A stretch of DNA of 64,000 nt from an uncultured Draconibacterium sp. (GCF_913063105.1 NZ_CAJXYQ010000003.1:186001-250000); one strand, 5' to 3'. Counted from the first letter of the stretch, positions 44,659 through 53,777 are shown. The notes: a model not told the origin generated them from the letters alone. Program-made: numbers and translations.

Positions 44659-45384
44659 TTAAAGCTTTACTAAAATCACAAGGAGTATCAGGAACCCAAT
44701 AATTAAGGCCAGAGCGAGCAATAATTTTTGGGTTCGGTCTTGTTTTCGTTGCAGTTCTATGTTTTCTGAAACCAGTTTCAGGTTGTCGTCATTGAGGTCG
44801 TTGAGGCATGTTTCAAGATGTTTTATATGGTATTTTATTTGTCCGTGGTTAATAATGAAATTGAATACAATGCCAAAAACAATAAAACCCAAAAATACAA
44901 TAAAGTCTACGCCGCTTAGTGGGCGAACATAACCGTAGGTGCTGTAAAAGTAGGCCAACGATCCGGCAATAAAAACAAACAAATAGGTGCACGAAACGGA
45001 AAGTAGCGTGCTAAACATCCTGGTTTTTAAATAGGTAAGCATCGAAACCAATTTTGCGCGCGTATTTTGCCCATAATCGGCGGCTTCAGTAAAGCGGTTC
45101 AGCATTTTGTACTGCAAATATAAAAGGGGAGCGAGCAATACTATGCCTGCAACAGTAATCAGCATAATAGTTGTTGTTCCAAAATACAGGGCAAAATCGA
45201 TGGCGAGTACCACCAGTGCCACTACTTTTAAAACCAGATCAAGAATGATGATATTCTTTATTTTTTGGTTCGTATCATTCGAGCGTCCGGCTATAAATTG
45301 TTCGATGGATGCGCTGTTATAATCAGAAACTTCCATCAGTTGTTCTGCTTTGTTCCACATGTCTTTTAATTTTTTGTCGTTCAT
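44659..45384 (-). CDS. Membrane protein paired with the ECF sigma factor (possible anti-sigma factor)
   Basis: The 241-residue protein has a soluble N-terminal stretch of about 40 residues (MNDKKLKDMWNKAEQLMEVSDYN), four to five membrane helices, and a C-terminal helix after a charged coiled coil (LETCLNDLNDDNLKLVSENIE). It starts 2 bases after the sigma-factor stop, which implies coupled translation and, by analogy, an anti-sigma role. It shows no zinc-binding anti-sigma motif that I can see. Function is inferred from position only. Confidence 0.65.
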   Translation of the reverse strand: MNDKKLKDMWNKAEQLMEVSDYNSASIEQFIAGRSNDTNQKIKNIIILDLVLKVVALVVLAIDFALYFGTTTIMLITVAGIVLLAPLLYLQYKMLNRFTEAADYGQNTRAKLVSMLTYLKTRMFSTLLSVSCTYLFVFIAGSLAYFYSTYGYVRPLSGVDFIVFLGFIVFGIVFNFIINHGQIKYHIKHLETCLNDLNDDNLKLVSENIELQRKQDRTQKLLLALALIIGFLILLVILVKL

Positions 45385-45386
45385 GG

Positions 45387-45890
45387 TTATTCGTTCATGG
45401 TTGAAAAAATTATTTCTTCCAGTTTTCGTTTAATCCGAACCAGCTTTACGCTTACATTCGTTTTTGAGATTCCAAGTATTAAAGCTATTTCGTCGTAGCT
45501 TTTTTCTTCAAGCCAAAGTAGGATTATGGCTTTGTCTATTCGGTTAAGCCTGGCAATAGCCTGGTAAAGAAGCTTAACCTGTTCCTTCTCGTCAGAATTT
45601 TCAGTGTCGTTACGATCGTTTTCGTTCAGCTGCTCAAAATGAAGTCCCTTGTCTTTTTTTCGTACATTGCTAATTGCTGTATTTAATGCTACGCGATACA
45701 TCCAGGTGCTGATTTTTGCATCGCCACGAAAGTTAGGGTAAGATCGCCAGAGCTGAAGACAAATGTCCTGGAAAAGATCTTCACGATTTAAACTTCCGTT
45801 GGCGTAAACCAATGTTATTTTATGGATTATTGCCTGGTGTTGCTCAATCAGTTCGCTAAATGTTTTTTTATTTACACTTTGGTTCTTCAT
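45387..45890 (-). CDS. ECF-type RNA polymerase sigma factor
   Basis: The 167-residue protein has sigma region 2 (REDLFQDICLQLWRSYPNF and a STWMYRVALNTAIS stretch) and region 4 (KAIILLWLEEKSYDEIALIL, then GISKTNVSVKLVRIKRKLEE). This is the minimal ECF layout. It is the first gene of a two-gene unit with the membrane protein. I found no clear ECF-type promoter in the 240 bases upstream, so autoregulation is unproven. Confidence 0.93.
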   Translation of the reverse strand: MKNQSVNKKTFSELIEQHQAIIHKITLVYANGSLNREDLFQDICLQLWRSYPNFRGDAKISTWMYRVALNTAISNVRKKDKGLHFEQLNENDRNDTENSDEKEQVKLLYQAIARLNRIDKAIILLWLEEKSYDEIALILGISKTNVSVKLVRIKRKLEEIIFSTMNE

Positions 45891-46125
45891 TTTTTAAGTC
45901 TCGCTAAATAGGTCGCAAAAAGTGGAAAAAAACTACAGCAATAGGTAAAATATTTTAGACTGACTTAATTACAGCCTGTTTATACGTCGGAATTTCATGT
46001 CGGTTTGCCCTTTGTTGCTTTTAAATTGTGCCTGTTTTTAGCGCACCGGCAACTCAAAATTCAGTAGCTTTTGGTTGTTTCTTCTGAAAACGTTGATTTT
46101 AATGGAATGGAACCAAAATGATTAT

Positions 46126-46133
46126 TATATTTG
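46126..46133 (+). promoter_or_regulatory. -7 box for the bifunctional-nuclease gene
   Basis: TATATTTG is an exact TAnnTTTG match 33 bases before ATG 46167. It overlaps the upstream TTG start of the longer frame, which therefore cannot be used. Confidence 0.6.
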
Positions 46134-46166
46134 TTTGCGTTGAAAAAGATACAGGCCAAACTAAGT

Positions 46167-46757
46167 ATGCAAAAAATACGCTTAAACATTTTAGGATTAT
46201 CGGTAAGTCAAACTCAATCAGGAGCTTACGCGTTGGTGTTGGCAGAAGAAGGCGGAGAGCGCAGGATTCCTATTATTATCGGGCCTGTTGAAGCACAGGC
46301 AATTGCCATTCAGCTGGAAGGCTTAAAACCGCCCCGCCCGCTAACACATGATTTAATAAAAAACATTGCTCTGGCTTTTGATATTGCTCTTTTAGAAGTT
46401 ACCATTTATAAATTGGAAGAAGGCATTTTTTACTCGGAGCTTTTGTGTGAAATGAATGGAAAGGAGATTCGGATTGACTCGCGAACCTCCGATGCTGTTG
46501 CTTTAGCACTGCGGTTTAGGTGCCCCATTTACACATCCGAAGATATTTTGCAAAAAGCAGGCATTGTTCTGGAAACCGATGATGAGGACTCGCCGATACG
46601 TAGTTTGGCTGACGACGATGAACCCGAATTTGCAGCATCGTCATACGCGCAATATTCAACCAGCGAATTACAGGATTTGCTAAATGAAGCCATTCAGGAA
46701 GAAGATTACGAAAAGGCATCGATTATTCGCGATGAATTAAATAAAAGAGAGAAGTAA
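46167..46757 (+). CDS. Bifunctional nuclease (BFN/DUF151) domain protein with UVR motif
   Basis: From ATG 46167 the protein has 196 residues. The DUF151 domain covers about residues 1-130 (VLAEEGGERRIPIIIGPVEAQAIA; RPLTHDLIKNIALAF; IDSRTSDAVALALRF). A UVR motif (LQDLLNEAIQEEDYEKASIIRDELN) ends the protein. Plant relatives have DNase and RNase activity, while the bacterial role is unclear. UVR motifs mediate contacts in UvrB/UvrC and Clp adaptors. Confidence 0.9.
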   Translation: MQKIRLNILGLSVSQTQSGAYALVLAEEGGERRIPIIIGPVEAQAIAIQLEGLKPPRPLTHDLIKNIALAFDIALLEVTIYKLEEGIFYSELLCEMNGKEIRIDSRTSDAVALALRFRCPIYTSEDILQKAGIVLETDDEDSPIRSLADDDEPEFAASSYAQYSTSELQDLLNEAIQEEDYEKASIIRDELNKREK

Positions 46758-46781
46758 GGTATAAAATGAAGGCTCAAAAAT

Positions 46782-46865
46782 ACCTCTTTTTTACCTGAAT
46801 GCGCCCACTGTAAGTATGGGTGAATTAAGAAAAGAGGTGAAATGAAACGAAAAATAATCAAATGA
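46782..46865 (+). promoter_or_regulatory. Leader of the nucleoside transporter: stem plus 7-codon upstream ORF
   Basis: ACCTCTTTT (46782-46790) can pair with AAAAGAGGT (46830-46838). Just after the right arm, ATG 46842 opens a seven-codon frame (MKRKIIK). Its TGA (46863-46865) overlaps the transporter ATG as ATGA. The right arm includes the purine-rich AGAGGTG that would serve the upstream ORF. A regulatory role is inference. Confidence 0.35.
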
Positions 46866-48313
46866 AGCGCATATTTTTATTGCTGGTAGTAATTGCCGGC
46901 ATTTTCTTTTTACATCCACAGGTAAGCACTGCCTCCGAAAGTATTCCGGGTGCTGCAGAGTTGCTTGCTCCGCAAAACGATACAGCAAACATATTGTTGT
47001 CAAAAGAAAGAGAAAATCCATTTTCGATTTTCACCTTGCTTCGGGGATTGTTGGGGATGGCAGCCTTAATAGCTATTGGCTTTGCTTTTAGTTCAGATAG
47101 AAAAAATATTCCGTGGCGCACCGTTGGAATCGGACTTCTTATTCAGGTTCTTTTGGCTTTGGGCGTGTTGTATGTGCCTTTTGTAAGAGTGGCATTTGAG
47201 TTTTTCGGACAGATTTTTGTGAAGATTCTTGATTTTACAAAAGCCGGTAGCGAATTTTTATTGGGCGGCTTAATGGATGCCGATACCTATGGATTTATTT
47301 TTCTGTTTCAGGTGCTGCCAACCATAATTTTCTTTTCGGCGCTAACCTCCTTGTTGTTTTATTGGGGAATAATTCAAAAGGTAGTTTATGGTTTGGCATG
47401 GGTGTTCACCAAGGCATTAAAAATATCAGGGGCTGAAGCTTTGTCGGTGGCCGGAAATATTTTTCTTGGGCAAACCGAATCGCCATTAATGATTAAAGCG
47501 TATCTCGATAAAATGAGTAAGTCAGAAATATTATTGGTGATGACAGGTGGAATGGCCACTCTTGCCGGCGGGGTATTGGCGGCTTATATTGCCTTGCTGG
47601 GCGGCGACGATCCGGTTCTTCGGCTCGAATTTGCAAAGCACTTGCTAACCGCATCGATTATGGCAGCTCCGGCGGCAATAATTTTTTCGAAGATGTTGGT
47701 GCCGCCAACCGGAGAAATTAACCAAGACATGGAAGTTAGCCGCGACAAAATTGGCAGCAATGTGCTGGATGCTATTTCTAATGGAACTACCGAAGGCGTT
47801 AAACTGGCTGTAAATGTGGGCGCTATGTTGCTGGCATTTATTGCGTTTATTGCCATGTTTAATTTTATTATTGGCAAAATTGGCGACTGGACGCATTTAA
47901 ACGATGTTATTGCCGATATCACAAATGGCAAATACGAAGAGTTTTCGCTTCAGTTTATTTTAGGCTATACTTTTGCACCGCTGATGTGGTTAATTGGCGT
48001 ATGTCCCGAAGATATTGCAGTTGTAGGACGTTTACTTGGCGAGAAACTTATTTTAACTGAATTTATTGGCTACATCAGTTTAGCCGATTTAAAAGCTTCG
48101 GGAGCATTTACAGAAACCAAGTCGATTATTATGGCTACCTATATATTGTGTGGCTTTGCTAATTTCTCTTCTATTGGTATTCAGATTGGAGGCATTGGCG
48201 CATTGGCACCCAAACGCAGGGTGCTGCTTTCGCAGTTCGGCATGCGGGCATTGTTGGCCGGAACTCTGGCTTCGTTAATGAGTGCTACTATTATTGGAAT
48301 GATTCTGGGCTAA
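46862..48313 (+). CDS. nupC: Concentrative nucleoside transporter (NupC/CNT family)
   Basis: The 483-residue protein has a cleavable-looking signal (about 1-24), a short extracytoplasmic segment and then the CNT membrane core. Signatures are the VLPTIIFFSALTSLLFYWGI segment, SVAGNIFLGQTESPL and TGGMATLAGGVLAAYIALLG. CNT proteins import nucleosides with Na+ or H+. The N-terminal signal plus about 30 residues is longer than in E. coli NupC. Confidence 0.93.
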   Translation: MKRIFLLLVVIAGIFFLHPQVSTASESIPGAAELLAPQNDTANILLSKERENPFSIFTLLRGLLGMAALIAIGFAFSSDRKNIPWRTVGIGLLIQVLLALGVLYVPFVRVAFEFFGQIFVKILDFTKAGSEFLLGGLMDADTYGFIFLFQVLPTIIFFSALTSLLFYWGIIQKVVYGLAWVFTKALKISGAEALSVAGNIFLGQTESPLMIKAYLDKMSKSEILLVMTGGMATLAGGVLAAYIALLGGDDPVLRLEFAKHLLTASIMAAPAAIIFSKMLVPPTGEINQDMEVSRDKIGSNVLDAISNGTTEGVKLAVNVGAMLLAFIAFIAMFNFIIGKIGDWTHLNDVIADITNGKYEEFSLQFILGYTFAPLMWLIGVCPEDIAVVGRLLGEKLILTEFIGYISLADLKASGAFTETKSIIMATYILCGFANFSSIGIQIGGIGALAPKRRVLLSQFGMRALLAGTLASLMSATIIGMILG

Positions 48314-48758
48314 GCACAAGAACCTCGTCAGAGGATAATGATAATAAGACTGAGAGTTCGGCTTTTAATTCGATAAATACATCCATGGCGCATTCCGGTG
48401 CAGGTAATATCGGGTCTATCCAAACATTGTTGGCATTCCCCGACCAGTATCCACTTTGCCCTTCAATGGCTAAATCAACAGTATTTTCAAATAACGAGAG
48501 GTAATTCTTGGCTTTCTTTAGCTGTTTTTTGTTTCCTTTTTGGTAGCAAATACGCGCATTGTAAATGTAGTTGTATAACCTGGCCGGAAAATGCCAACTG
48601 GTAGATTGCTGGCACCAGGCGCTATTTTGTTCAGCGCGGCCAACTGCTGCTTCCAAATGATCCAGCGTTTGTTCAAATGCCGATTCACCCGGAGGCTCAA
48701 CAGAAAATGCCAGAAAGGGCATAACCAGAATGCATAAAACAACGATCTTGTACCTCAT
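48291..48758 (-). CDS. Secreted hypothetical protein
   Basis: From ATG 48758 the protein has 155 residues with a signal peptide ending near FSVEPPGE. A longer frame to 48836 lacks a better start. The mature part is mostly helical, with aromatic clusters (STSWHFPARLYNYIYNARICYQKGN) and repeated cysteines (AWCQQ; RICYQ; PECAM). I recognise no family. Its 3-prime end overlaps nupC by 23 bases in convergent orientation. Confidence 0.55.
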   Translation of the reverse strand: MRYKIVVLCILVMPFLAFSVEPPGESAFEQTLDHLEAAVGRAEQNSAWCQQSTSWHFPARLYNYIYNARICYQKGNKKQLKKAKNYLSLFENTVDLAIEGQSGYWSGNANNVWIDPILPAPECAMDVFIELKAELSVLLSLSSDEVLVLSPESFQ

Positions 48759-49077
48759 GACAATACACACAGCTTTAACTATTGTATGCCTATATACAAG
48801 AACCTGCTTTGTTGCAATAAGAGCTGAATAAATCAACCCTTTTTAATATGTAAATGAATTTGCGTCCTTCTATAAATATATTCGGGAAATAGCCTAAAGG
48901 TAACCCTGTTTTGTCGTGTGCATGAACCGACGGGGTTTGTTTAATATTAATTCAACTTTAACACGCTCTTATTTAGAGTGAATTTAAAAAAGTGAGAATT
49001 ATCATGAATTTGCCACCTGAATATAGTGTTTGAGTTTTGTTGCAAAATTATTTTTACCCCATACAAAATTTTGAATT

Positions 49078-49242
49078 ATGAATATTTTTTTGGCAGATGA
49101 TAAAGTAGACCCTTCTGAAAAAATGATAAACCGTGTTCAAACACAAATTCTGGGATCTTACCCCTGTCTTTTCAAAATGGCATTATATCGCATTTGTGCA
49201 TTTCAAATTGTCAGAAAAAGTAATTTGATGGTTTTGAAATGA
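49078..49242 (+). CDS. Doubtful 54-residue ORF
   Basis: ATG 49078 to TGA 49242 encodes a short peptide starting MNIFLADDKVDPSEKM and ending in a Lys/Arg-rich part. It has no recognised domain. It overlaps most of an inverted repeat, which argues that the DNA serves a regulatory role instead. Confidence 0.2.
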   Translation: MNIFLADDKVDPSEKMINRVQTQILGSYPCLFKMALYRICAFQIVRKSNLMVLK

Positions 49243-49246
49243 CAGG
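49163..49246. repeat. 15-bp imperfect inverted repeat upstream of amtB
   Basis: CCTGTCTTTTCAAAA (49163-49177) and TTTTGAAATGACAGG (49232-49246) are inverted with one mismatch across 54 bases. Two more TGTC-A motifs lie inside or just after it (near 49210 and 49263). It ends 76 bases before the amtB start. Confidence 0.6.
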
Positions 49247-49322
49247 ATGATTGATTTTAAAGTGTCAAATTATTAAATCTATATTCTATTTTCGGCCTCC
49301 TGATTTTAAAAATGTAAAAATT

Positions 49323-50558
49323 ATGATGTTCGACAAAGGTCTCACTACTTTTATGATTATTGCCACAAGTTTGGTAATGTTAATGACTCCGGGTTTAGCT
49401 TTCTTTTATGGCGGACTGGGGTGTAAAAAAAATATTTTAAACATAATGATGCAAAGTTTTGTGTCCTTAGGCATAACAACCATTTTGTGGATAAGCTTTG
49501 GTTATTCAATGTGTTTTAGTGGAACCATGGCTGATGGAAACGATTTTTTTGGCATAATTGGGAATTTAGATAAAGCCTTTTTAAATGGGGTGACTTCCAG
49601 TACACCCTACTCGCCCGATAGAAATTTCCCGGAATATATTTTTGTAGCCTACCAAATGATGTTTGCTATTATAACACCCGCGCTGATTACCGGTGCTTTT
49701 ATTAACCGTGTAACATTTAAGGCCTATGTTATTTTCCTCATTTTATGGCAAATATTTGTTTATTATCCCTTTGTTCACATGGTGTGGGGAGGCGGAATTT
49801 TAGCCGAATGGGGCGTACTTGATTTTGCCGGTGGAATAACAGTGCATGCTACTGCCGGATTTGCTGCACTGGCATCGGTGTTTTTTGTTGGAGCACGTGC
49901 CGAAAAAGGAACCGGCCCCAACAATATTCCGCTCGTGGCAATTGGTACCAGCTTGTTGTGGTTTGGCTGGTATGGTTTTAATGCCGGTAGCGAGCTGGAT
50001 GTGGATGCGGTAACCGCCCAGGCTTTTTTGAATACCGATGTTGCTGCTTCGGTAGCCGCTATTACCTGGTTGGGCATTGAATGGACAACCGGCAATAAGC
50101 GTCCTACGTTTATTGGCTTAATGACCGGCGCTGTTGCAGGTTTAGCTACCATTACTCCGGCTGCGGGTTTTGTTTCGCTGGGTACTGCTATGTTTATTGG
50201 GCTTTGCGGAGGTATTGTGTGTTACCAGGCCGTAAAATTTGTGGAGCGCAAACGTTGGGACGATGCCCTTGATGTTTGGGGTGTGCACGGAATAGGCGGT
50301 GTACTGGGGACAATAATGCTCGGTTTATTTGGAACTACAGCTGTAAATGCAAGCGGTGCCAACGGTTTGTTTATGGGTGGTGGCTTTGCTTTTTTCCTGA
50401 AACAGATTGTGGCGATTATTGCAGCCTCGGCCTGGGGATTTCTTTTTACACTTGGTGTGTTAAAAGGCATTAACCGTTTTGTGCGGGTTAAAGTAGGCCG
50501 TATGGATGAAAAGAAAGGACTTGACCTGGGCTATCATGGTGAAGTTGCCCGACAATAA
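49323..50558 (+). CDS. amtB: Ammonium transporter (Amt family)
   Basis: The start is one of two adjacent ATGs at 49323 or 49326, giving about 411 residues. A longer frame from 49251 is less likely. Amt features are LMTPGLAFFYGGL, the first pore histidine in DFAGGITVHATAG, and the second in GVHGIGGVLGT. Eleven membrane helices are expected. No glnK gene lies next to it, which is unusual for amtB. A strong terminator follows. Confidence 0.93.
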   Translation: MMFDKGLTTFMIIATSLVMLMTPGLAFFYGGLGCKKNILNIMMQSFVSLGITTILWISFGYSMCFSGTMADGNDFFGIIGNLDKAFLNGVTSSTPYSPDRNFPEYIFVAYQMMFAIITPALITGAFINRVTFKAYVIFLILWQIFVYYPFVHMVWGGGILAEWGVLDFAGGITVHATAGFAALASVFFVGARAEKGTGPNNIPLVAIGTSLLWFGWYGFNAGSELDVDAVTAQAFLNTDVAASVAAITWLGIEWTTGNKRPTFIGLMTGAVAGLATITPAAGFVSLGTAMFIGLCGGIVCYQAVKFVERKRWDDALDVWGVHGIGGVLGTIMLGLFGTTAVNASGANGLFMGGGFAFFLKQIVAIIAASAWGFLFTLGVLKGINRFVRVKVGRMDEKKGLDLGYHGEVARQ

Positions 50559-50585
50559 GAAAAACCAATAATAGATATAGTTCAG

Positions 50586-50630
50586 CCACGGATAAAGCAG
50601 TTTTGCTGTTTTGTTCGTGGTTTTTTTGTT
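50586..50630 (+). terminator. Intrinsic terminator after amtB
   Basis: CCACG pairs with CGTGG around an inner AAAGCA/TGCT stem, followed by T7. Confidence 0.75.
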
Positions 50631-50672
50631 TAAGAAAGGTAATAGTACCTGGCTGATAAAGTTTTTGAGACC

Positions 50673-50830
50673 TCCTGAGGCACTTTCTTGCTTTCCTGTA
50701 GTTTTTTTTCACATCCTGCAACATTTACAATAGTCCTGCAACATTTCTTTGCAGTCCTGTAAGGTGATAATGCATCCTGCAGGTAAATTTGCAGTTCCTG
50801 CTAAACAGGATTAAGAAAAATCACGCAGGA
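50673..50830. repeat. Phased TCCTG array, 20.5-bp period
   Basis: TCCTG starts at 50673, 50694, 50714, 50734, 50755, 50775 and 50796, with spacings 21, 20, 20, 21, 20, 21. Two inverted copies (CAGGA) follow at 50806 and 50826, again 20 bp apart. Several units continue as CAACATTT and end in TGCAG or TGCA. The array fills much of the 429-base gap between amtB and valS and contains no ORF of note. Confidence 0.85.
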
Positions 50831-50905
50831 ATGGTTAATAAGGTATTTTCACTGTTCATGAATCCAAAGTAAGCTTTAACTTTTTTATATTCTCGAGCGG
50901 TTAAA

Positions 50906-50942
50906 CTCTAAACTCTGAATCTAAACTCTGAACTTTAAACTT
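50906..50942. repeat. Heptad array upstream of valS
   Basis: CTC or CTT occurs at 50906, 50913, 50926, 50933 and 50940, in 7-bp steps with one unit shortened (13 bp for two). Units read AAACTCT, GAATCT, AAACTCT, GAACTTT and AAACTTT. The array runs directly into the valS promoter. Confidence 0.75.
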
Positions 50943-50957
50943 TTAATTGTACTTTTG
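50927..50957 (+). promoter_or_regulatory. valS promoter
   Basis: TCTG (50927-50930, one mismatch to TTTG), exactly 19 bases, then TACTTTTG (50950-50957). The 12-mer TTTAAACTTTTA (50934-50945) lies four bases before the -7 box, as at serS. The valS start is 30 bases downstream. Confidence 0.75.
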
Positions 50958-50987
50958 CCCCTCAAATTTTTAGCTAGATATTTCAAA

Positions 50988-53621
50988 ATGAGTCAGAAGG
51001 AAATTCCGAGCAAATACAACCCGGCCGAGGTTGAAGATAAGTGGTATAAATACTGGATGGACAACAAGTATTTCCATTCAACACCCGACGAGCGTGAACC
51101 TTACACCATAGTAATACCGCCACCAAATGTAACCGGCGTATTACACATGGGACACATGCTAAACAATACTATCCAGGATATTTTGGTCCGCCGAGCGCGT
51201 ATGACCGGTAAAAATGCCTGCTGGGTGCCGGGAACCGACCACGCATCAATTGCCACCGAAGCAAAAGTGGTGAACAAACTAAATGCTGAAGGAATTGATA
51301 AATACGACCTCTCGCGCGATGAGTTTTTAAAACACGCCTGGGAGTGGACCGACAAACACGGTGGAATTATTTTGGAACAGTTGAAAAAACTGGGTGCTTC
51401 GTGCGACTGGGACCGCACGGCCTTTACCATGGACGAAGCCCGCAGCGAATCGGTGATTAAAGTTTTTGTTGACCTGTTTAACAAAGGAATGGTTTACCGC
51501 GGTGTTCGTATGGTTAACTGGGACCCGGCCGCAAAAACTGCCCTTTCGGATGAAGAGGTGGTTTATAAAGAAATGCAGGGAAAACTGTACTACCTGAAAT
51601 ACCAGATTGAGGGAGAAGATGAGTTTGTAACCATTGCTACCACACGTCCGGAAACAATTTTAGGCGATACAGCCGTTTGTGTAAATCCGAACGACGAACG
51701 TTTTACCCACCTTAAAGGGAAACGTGTTTTAGTGCCACTCGTAAATCGGTCTATCCCAATCATCGAAGACGAATATGTTGATATGGAATTTGGTACCGGT
51801 TGTTTGAAAATTACACCTGCCCACGATATTAACGACTACGAAATTGGCATGAAATACAACTTGCCAAGCATCGATATTTTTAACGATAACGGAACATTAA
51901 GCGAAAAAGCTGAACTGTTTATTGGTGAAGACCGTTTTGATGTTCGCGATAAAATTGTTCCTGAATTGGAAAAAGCAGGAAACCTTGCCAAAATTGAAGA
52001 TTACACCAACAAGGTAGGGTTCTCGGAAAGAACCGATGTAGTTATCGAACCAAAATTGTCGGCACAGTGGTTCCTGAAAATGGAAGAGCTGGTAAAACCG
52101 GCTTTGGAAAATGTGATGAATGATACCATCCAATTCCACCCCCCGAAGTTTAAGAATACCTACAAGCACTGGATGGGCAACATTAAAGACTGGTGTATTA
52201 GCCGTCAGTTGTGGTGGGGACATCAAATTCCGGTATATTACCTTGAAGACGGAACTTACGTTTGTGCCGAATCAGCAGAAGAAGCTTTGCAGCTTGCTAA
52301 AGAAAAATCGGGCAATACCAAGTTAACGGCTGCTGATTTAAAACAAGACGAAGATGCGCTTGACACTTGGTTCTCAAGCTGGTTGTGGCCTATTTCTGTT
52401 TTCGATGGCATACGCGAACCGGAAAACGAAGAAGTAAATTATTACTATCCATCATCTGACCTGGTAACAGCGCCCGATATTATTTTCTTCTGGGTAGCCC
52501 GAATGATCATTGCCGGTTACGAATACCGCGACGATTTCCCATTCAAAAATGTATACTTTACCGGAATGGTGCGCGATGCACAACGCCGTAAGATGTCGAA
52601 GAGTTTGGGTAACTCGCCCGACCCGCTCGATTTGATCTCCAAGTACGGTGCCGATGGTGTTCGAGTGGGCATGTTGCTTTGTTCGCCTGCCGGTGGCGAT
52701 TTGCTTTACGACGACAGCATGCCGCAACAGGGAGCCGGATTCTCAACAAAAATATGGAACGCTTTCCGTTTGGTAAAAAACTGGGAAGTGGCCGATATTG
52801 AACAACCGGAACACTCGAAACTGGCCATCGAGTGGTTCAGAAATAAATTGGGAGAAGTAGTTGAAACATTAAACGCACAGTTCGATAATTTTCGGATCTC
52901 GGAAGCTTTAATGACCGTTTACACCACCGTTCGCGACGAATTCTCGGGTTGGCTGCTGGAAATGGTTAAACCTGCATATCAACAACCAATCGATGCAAAA
53001 ACCTATGCCGACGTAATCGACTTATTCGACCAAATGTTGCGCTTAATGCATCCTTTTACGCCGTTTATTACTGAAGAAATCTGGCAATTACTGGAAGAAC
53101 GAAAAGAAGGTGAAAGTATAATGGTTTGCCAGCTTCCTAACGATGTAAAATACGATGCCGAATTACTGGCAGCTTTCGAAGATGTGAAAGAAGCTGTTTC
53201 CGGAATTCGTAAAATCCGTAAAGAAAAAAATATTGCTTTTAAAGATGCCATTGAATTTTCGGCACAAAAAGGCGACAAAGGGTTTGATGAAACCTTTAAC
53301 AGTATTCTGATTAAACTTGGAAATCTTTCAAACTTCAATTTGGTTGAAGAGGAAGTAAAAGGTGCTGCTTCATTTCGCGTTAAATCTTCTAATTTCTACA
53401 TTTCGCTCGATGGATTTATTAATATGGAGGAAGAGTTGAAAAAAATGGAAGAAGAGCTGAAATACGCCAAAGGATTCCTGAATACAGTAATGAAAAAACT
53501 GGGTAATGAACGTTTTGTAAACAATGCACCCGAAGCGGTTGTTGCCAAAGAAAAAGCAAAACAAGCTGATGCTGAAGCCAAAATTAAAGTGTTGGAAGAA
53601 CGCATCGCTTCGATGAAATAA
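50988..53621 (+). CDS. valS: Valyl-tRNA synthetase
   Basis: From ATG 50988 the protein has 877 residues. An upstream TTG at 50955 overlaps the -7 box and is rejected. The class I motifs are HMGH in [10 protein letters not shown] and KMSKS in [10 protein letters not shown]. The inserted editing domain includes [13 protein letters not shown] and [12 protein letters not shown]. The C-terminus is the valine-specific coiled coil ([13 protein letters not shown]...). It charges tRNA-Val. Confidence 0.97.
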   Translation: MSQKEIPSKYNPAEVEDKWYKYWMDNKYFHSTPDEREPYTIVIPPPNVTGVLHMGHMLNNTIQDILVRRARMTGKNACWVPGTDHASIATEAKVVNKLNAEGIDKYDLSRDEFLKHAWEWTDKHGGIILEQLKKLGASCDWDRTAFTMDEARSESVIKVFVDLFNKGMVYRGVRMVNWDPAAKTALSDEEVVYKEMQGKLYYLKYQIEGEDEFVTIATTRPETILGDTAVCVNPNDERFTHLKGKRVLVPLVNRSIPIIEDEYVDMEFGTGCLKITPAHDINDYEIGMKYNLPSIDIFNDNGTLSEKAELFIGEDRFDVRDKIVPELEKAGNLAKIEDYTNKVGFSERTDVVIEPKLSAQWFLKMEELVKPALENVMNDTIQFHPPKFKNTYKHWMGNIKDWCISRQLWWGHQIPVYYLEDGTYVCAESAEEALQLAKEKSGNTKLTAADLKQDEDALDTWFSSWLWPISVFDGIREPENEEVNYYYPSSDLVTAPDIIFFWVARMIIAGYEYRDDFPFKNVYFTGMVRDAQRRKMSKSLGNSPDPLDLISKYGADGVRVGMLLCSPAGGDLLYDDSMPQQGAGFSTKIWNAFRLVKNWEVADIEQPEHSKLAIEWFRNKLGEVVETLNAQFDNFRISEALMTVYTTVRDEFSGWLLEMVKPAYQQPIDAKTYADVIDLFDQMLRLMHPFTPFITEEIWQLLEERKEGESIMVCQLPNDVKYDAELLAAFEDVKEAVSGIRKIRKEKNIAFKDAIEFSAQKGDKGFDETFNSILIKLGNLSNFNLVEEEVKGAASFRVKSSNFYISLDGFINMEEELKKMEEELKYAKGFLNTVMKKLGNERFVNNAPEAVVAKEKAKQADAEAKIKVLEERIASMK

Positions 53622-53626
53622 CTTAT

Positions 53627-53670
53627 AGGAAGCAGTCCTCTATGACTCAGTTATACGATGACTGCTTCTT
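53627..53670 (+). terminator. Stem-loop after valS
   Basis: GAAGCAGTC (53629-53637) and GACTGCTTC (53660-53668) pair perfectly around a 22-base loop. The T-tract is short, so termination is likely but not certain. Confidence 0.6.
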
Positions 53671-53744
53671 CAATAAATCTCCCTTAACAGCTGTTAAAAA
53701 CGGGTTAAATAATGTTATCTTCAAAATGGTTACATTCTTTTACA

Positions 53745-53752
53745 TAGATTTG
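53745..53752 (+). promoter_or_regulatory. -7 box for the following secreted protein gene
   Basis: TAGATTTG is an exact TAnnTTTG match 25 bases before the start codon at 53778. No -33 TTTG at the right distance. Confidence 0.5.
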
Positions 53753-53777
53753 CAATCAGAAAAAGAATGAAGCATTT

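Larger units (their letters stand above)
48759..49322. other. Long intergenic region upstream of the ammonium transporter
   Basis: This 564-base AT-rich stretch holds a doubtful 54-codon ORF, a long imperfect inverted repeat, and a GTCG...CGAC stem with GGGTTT at 48917-48940 that may be a weak terminator. I found no tRNA, no exact -33/-7 promoter and no RpoN-type -24/-12 pair at correct spacing. Confidence 0.5.

Noticed and set aside
49179..49191. Possible RpoN -24/-12 promoter upstream of amtB
   Set aside because: GG and GC are separated by nine bases, not ten, and the flanking bases fit poorly.
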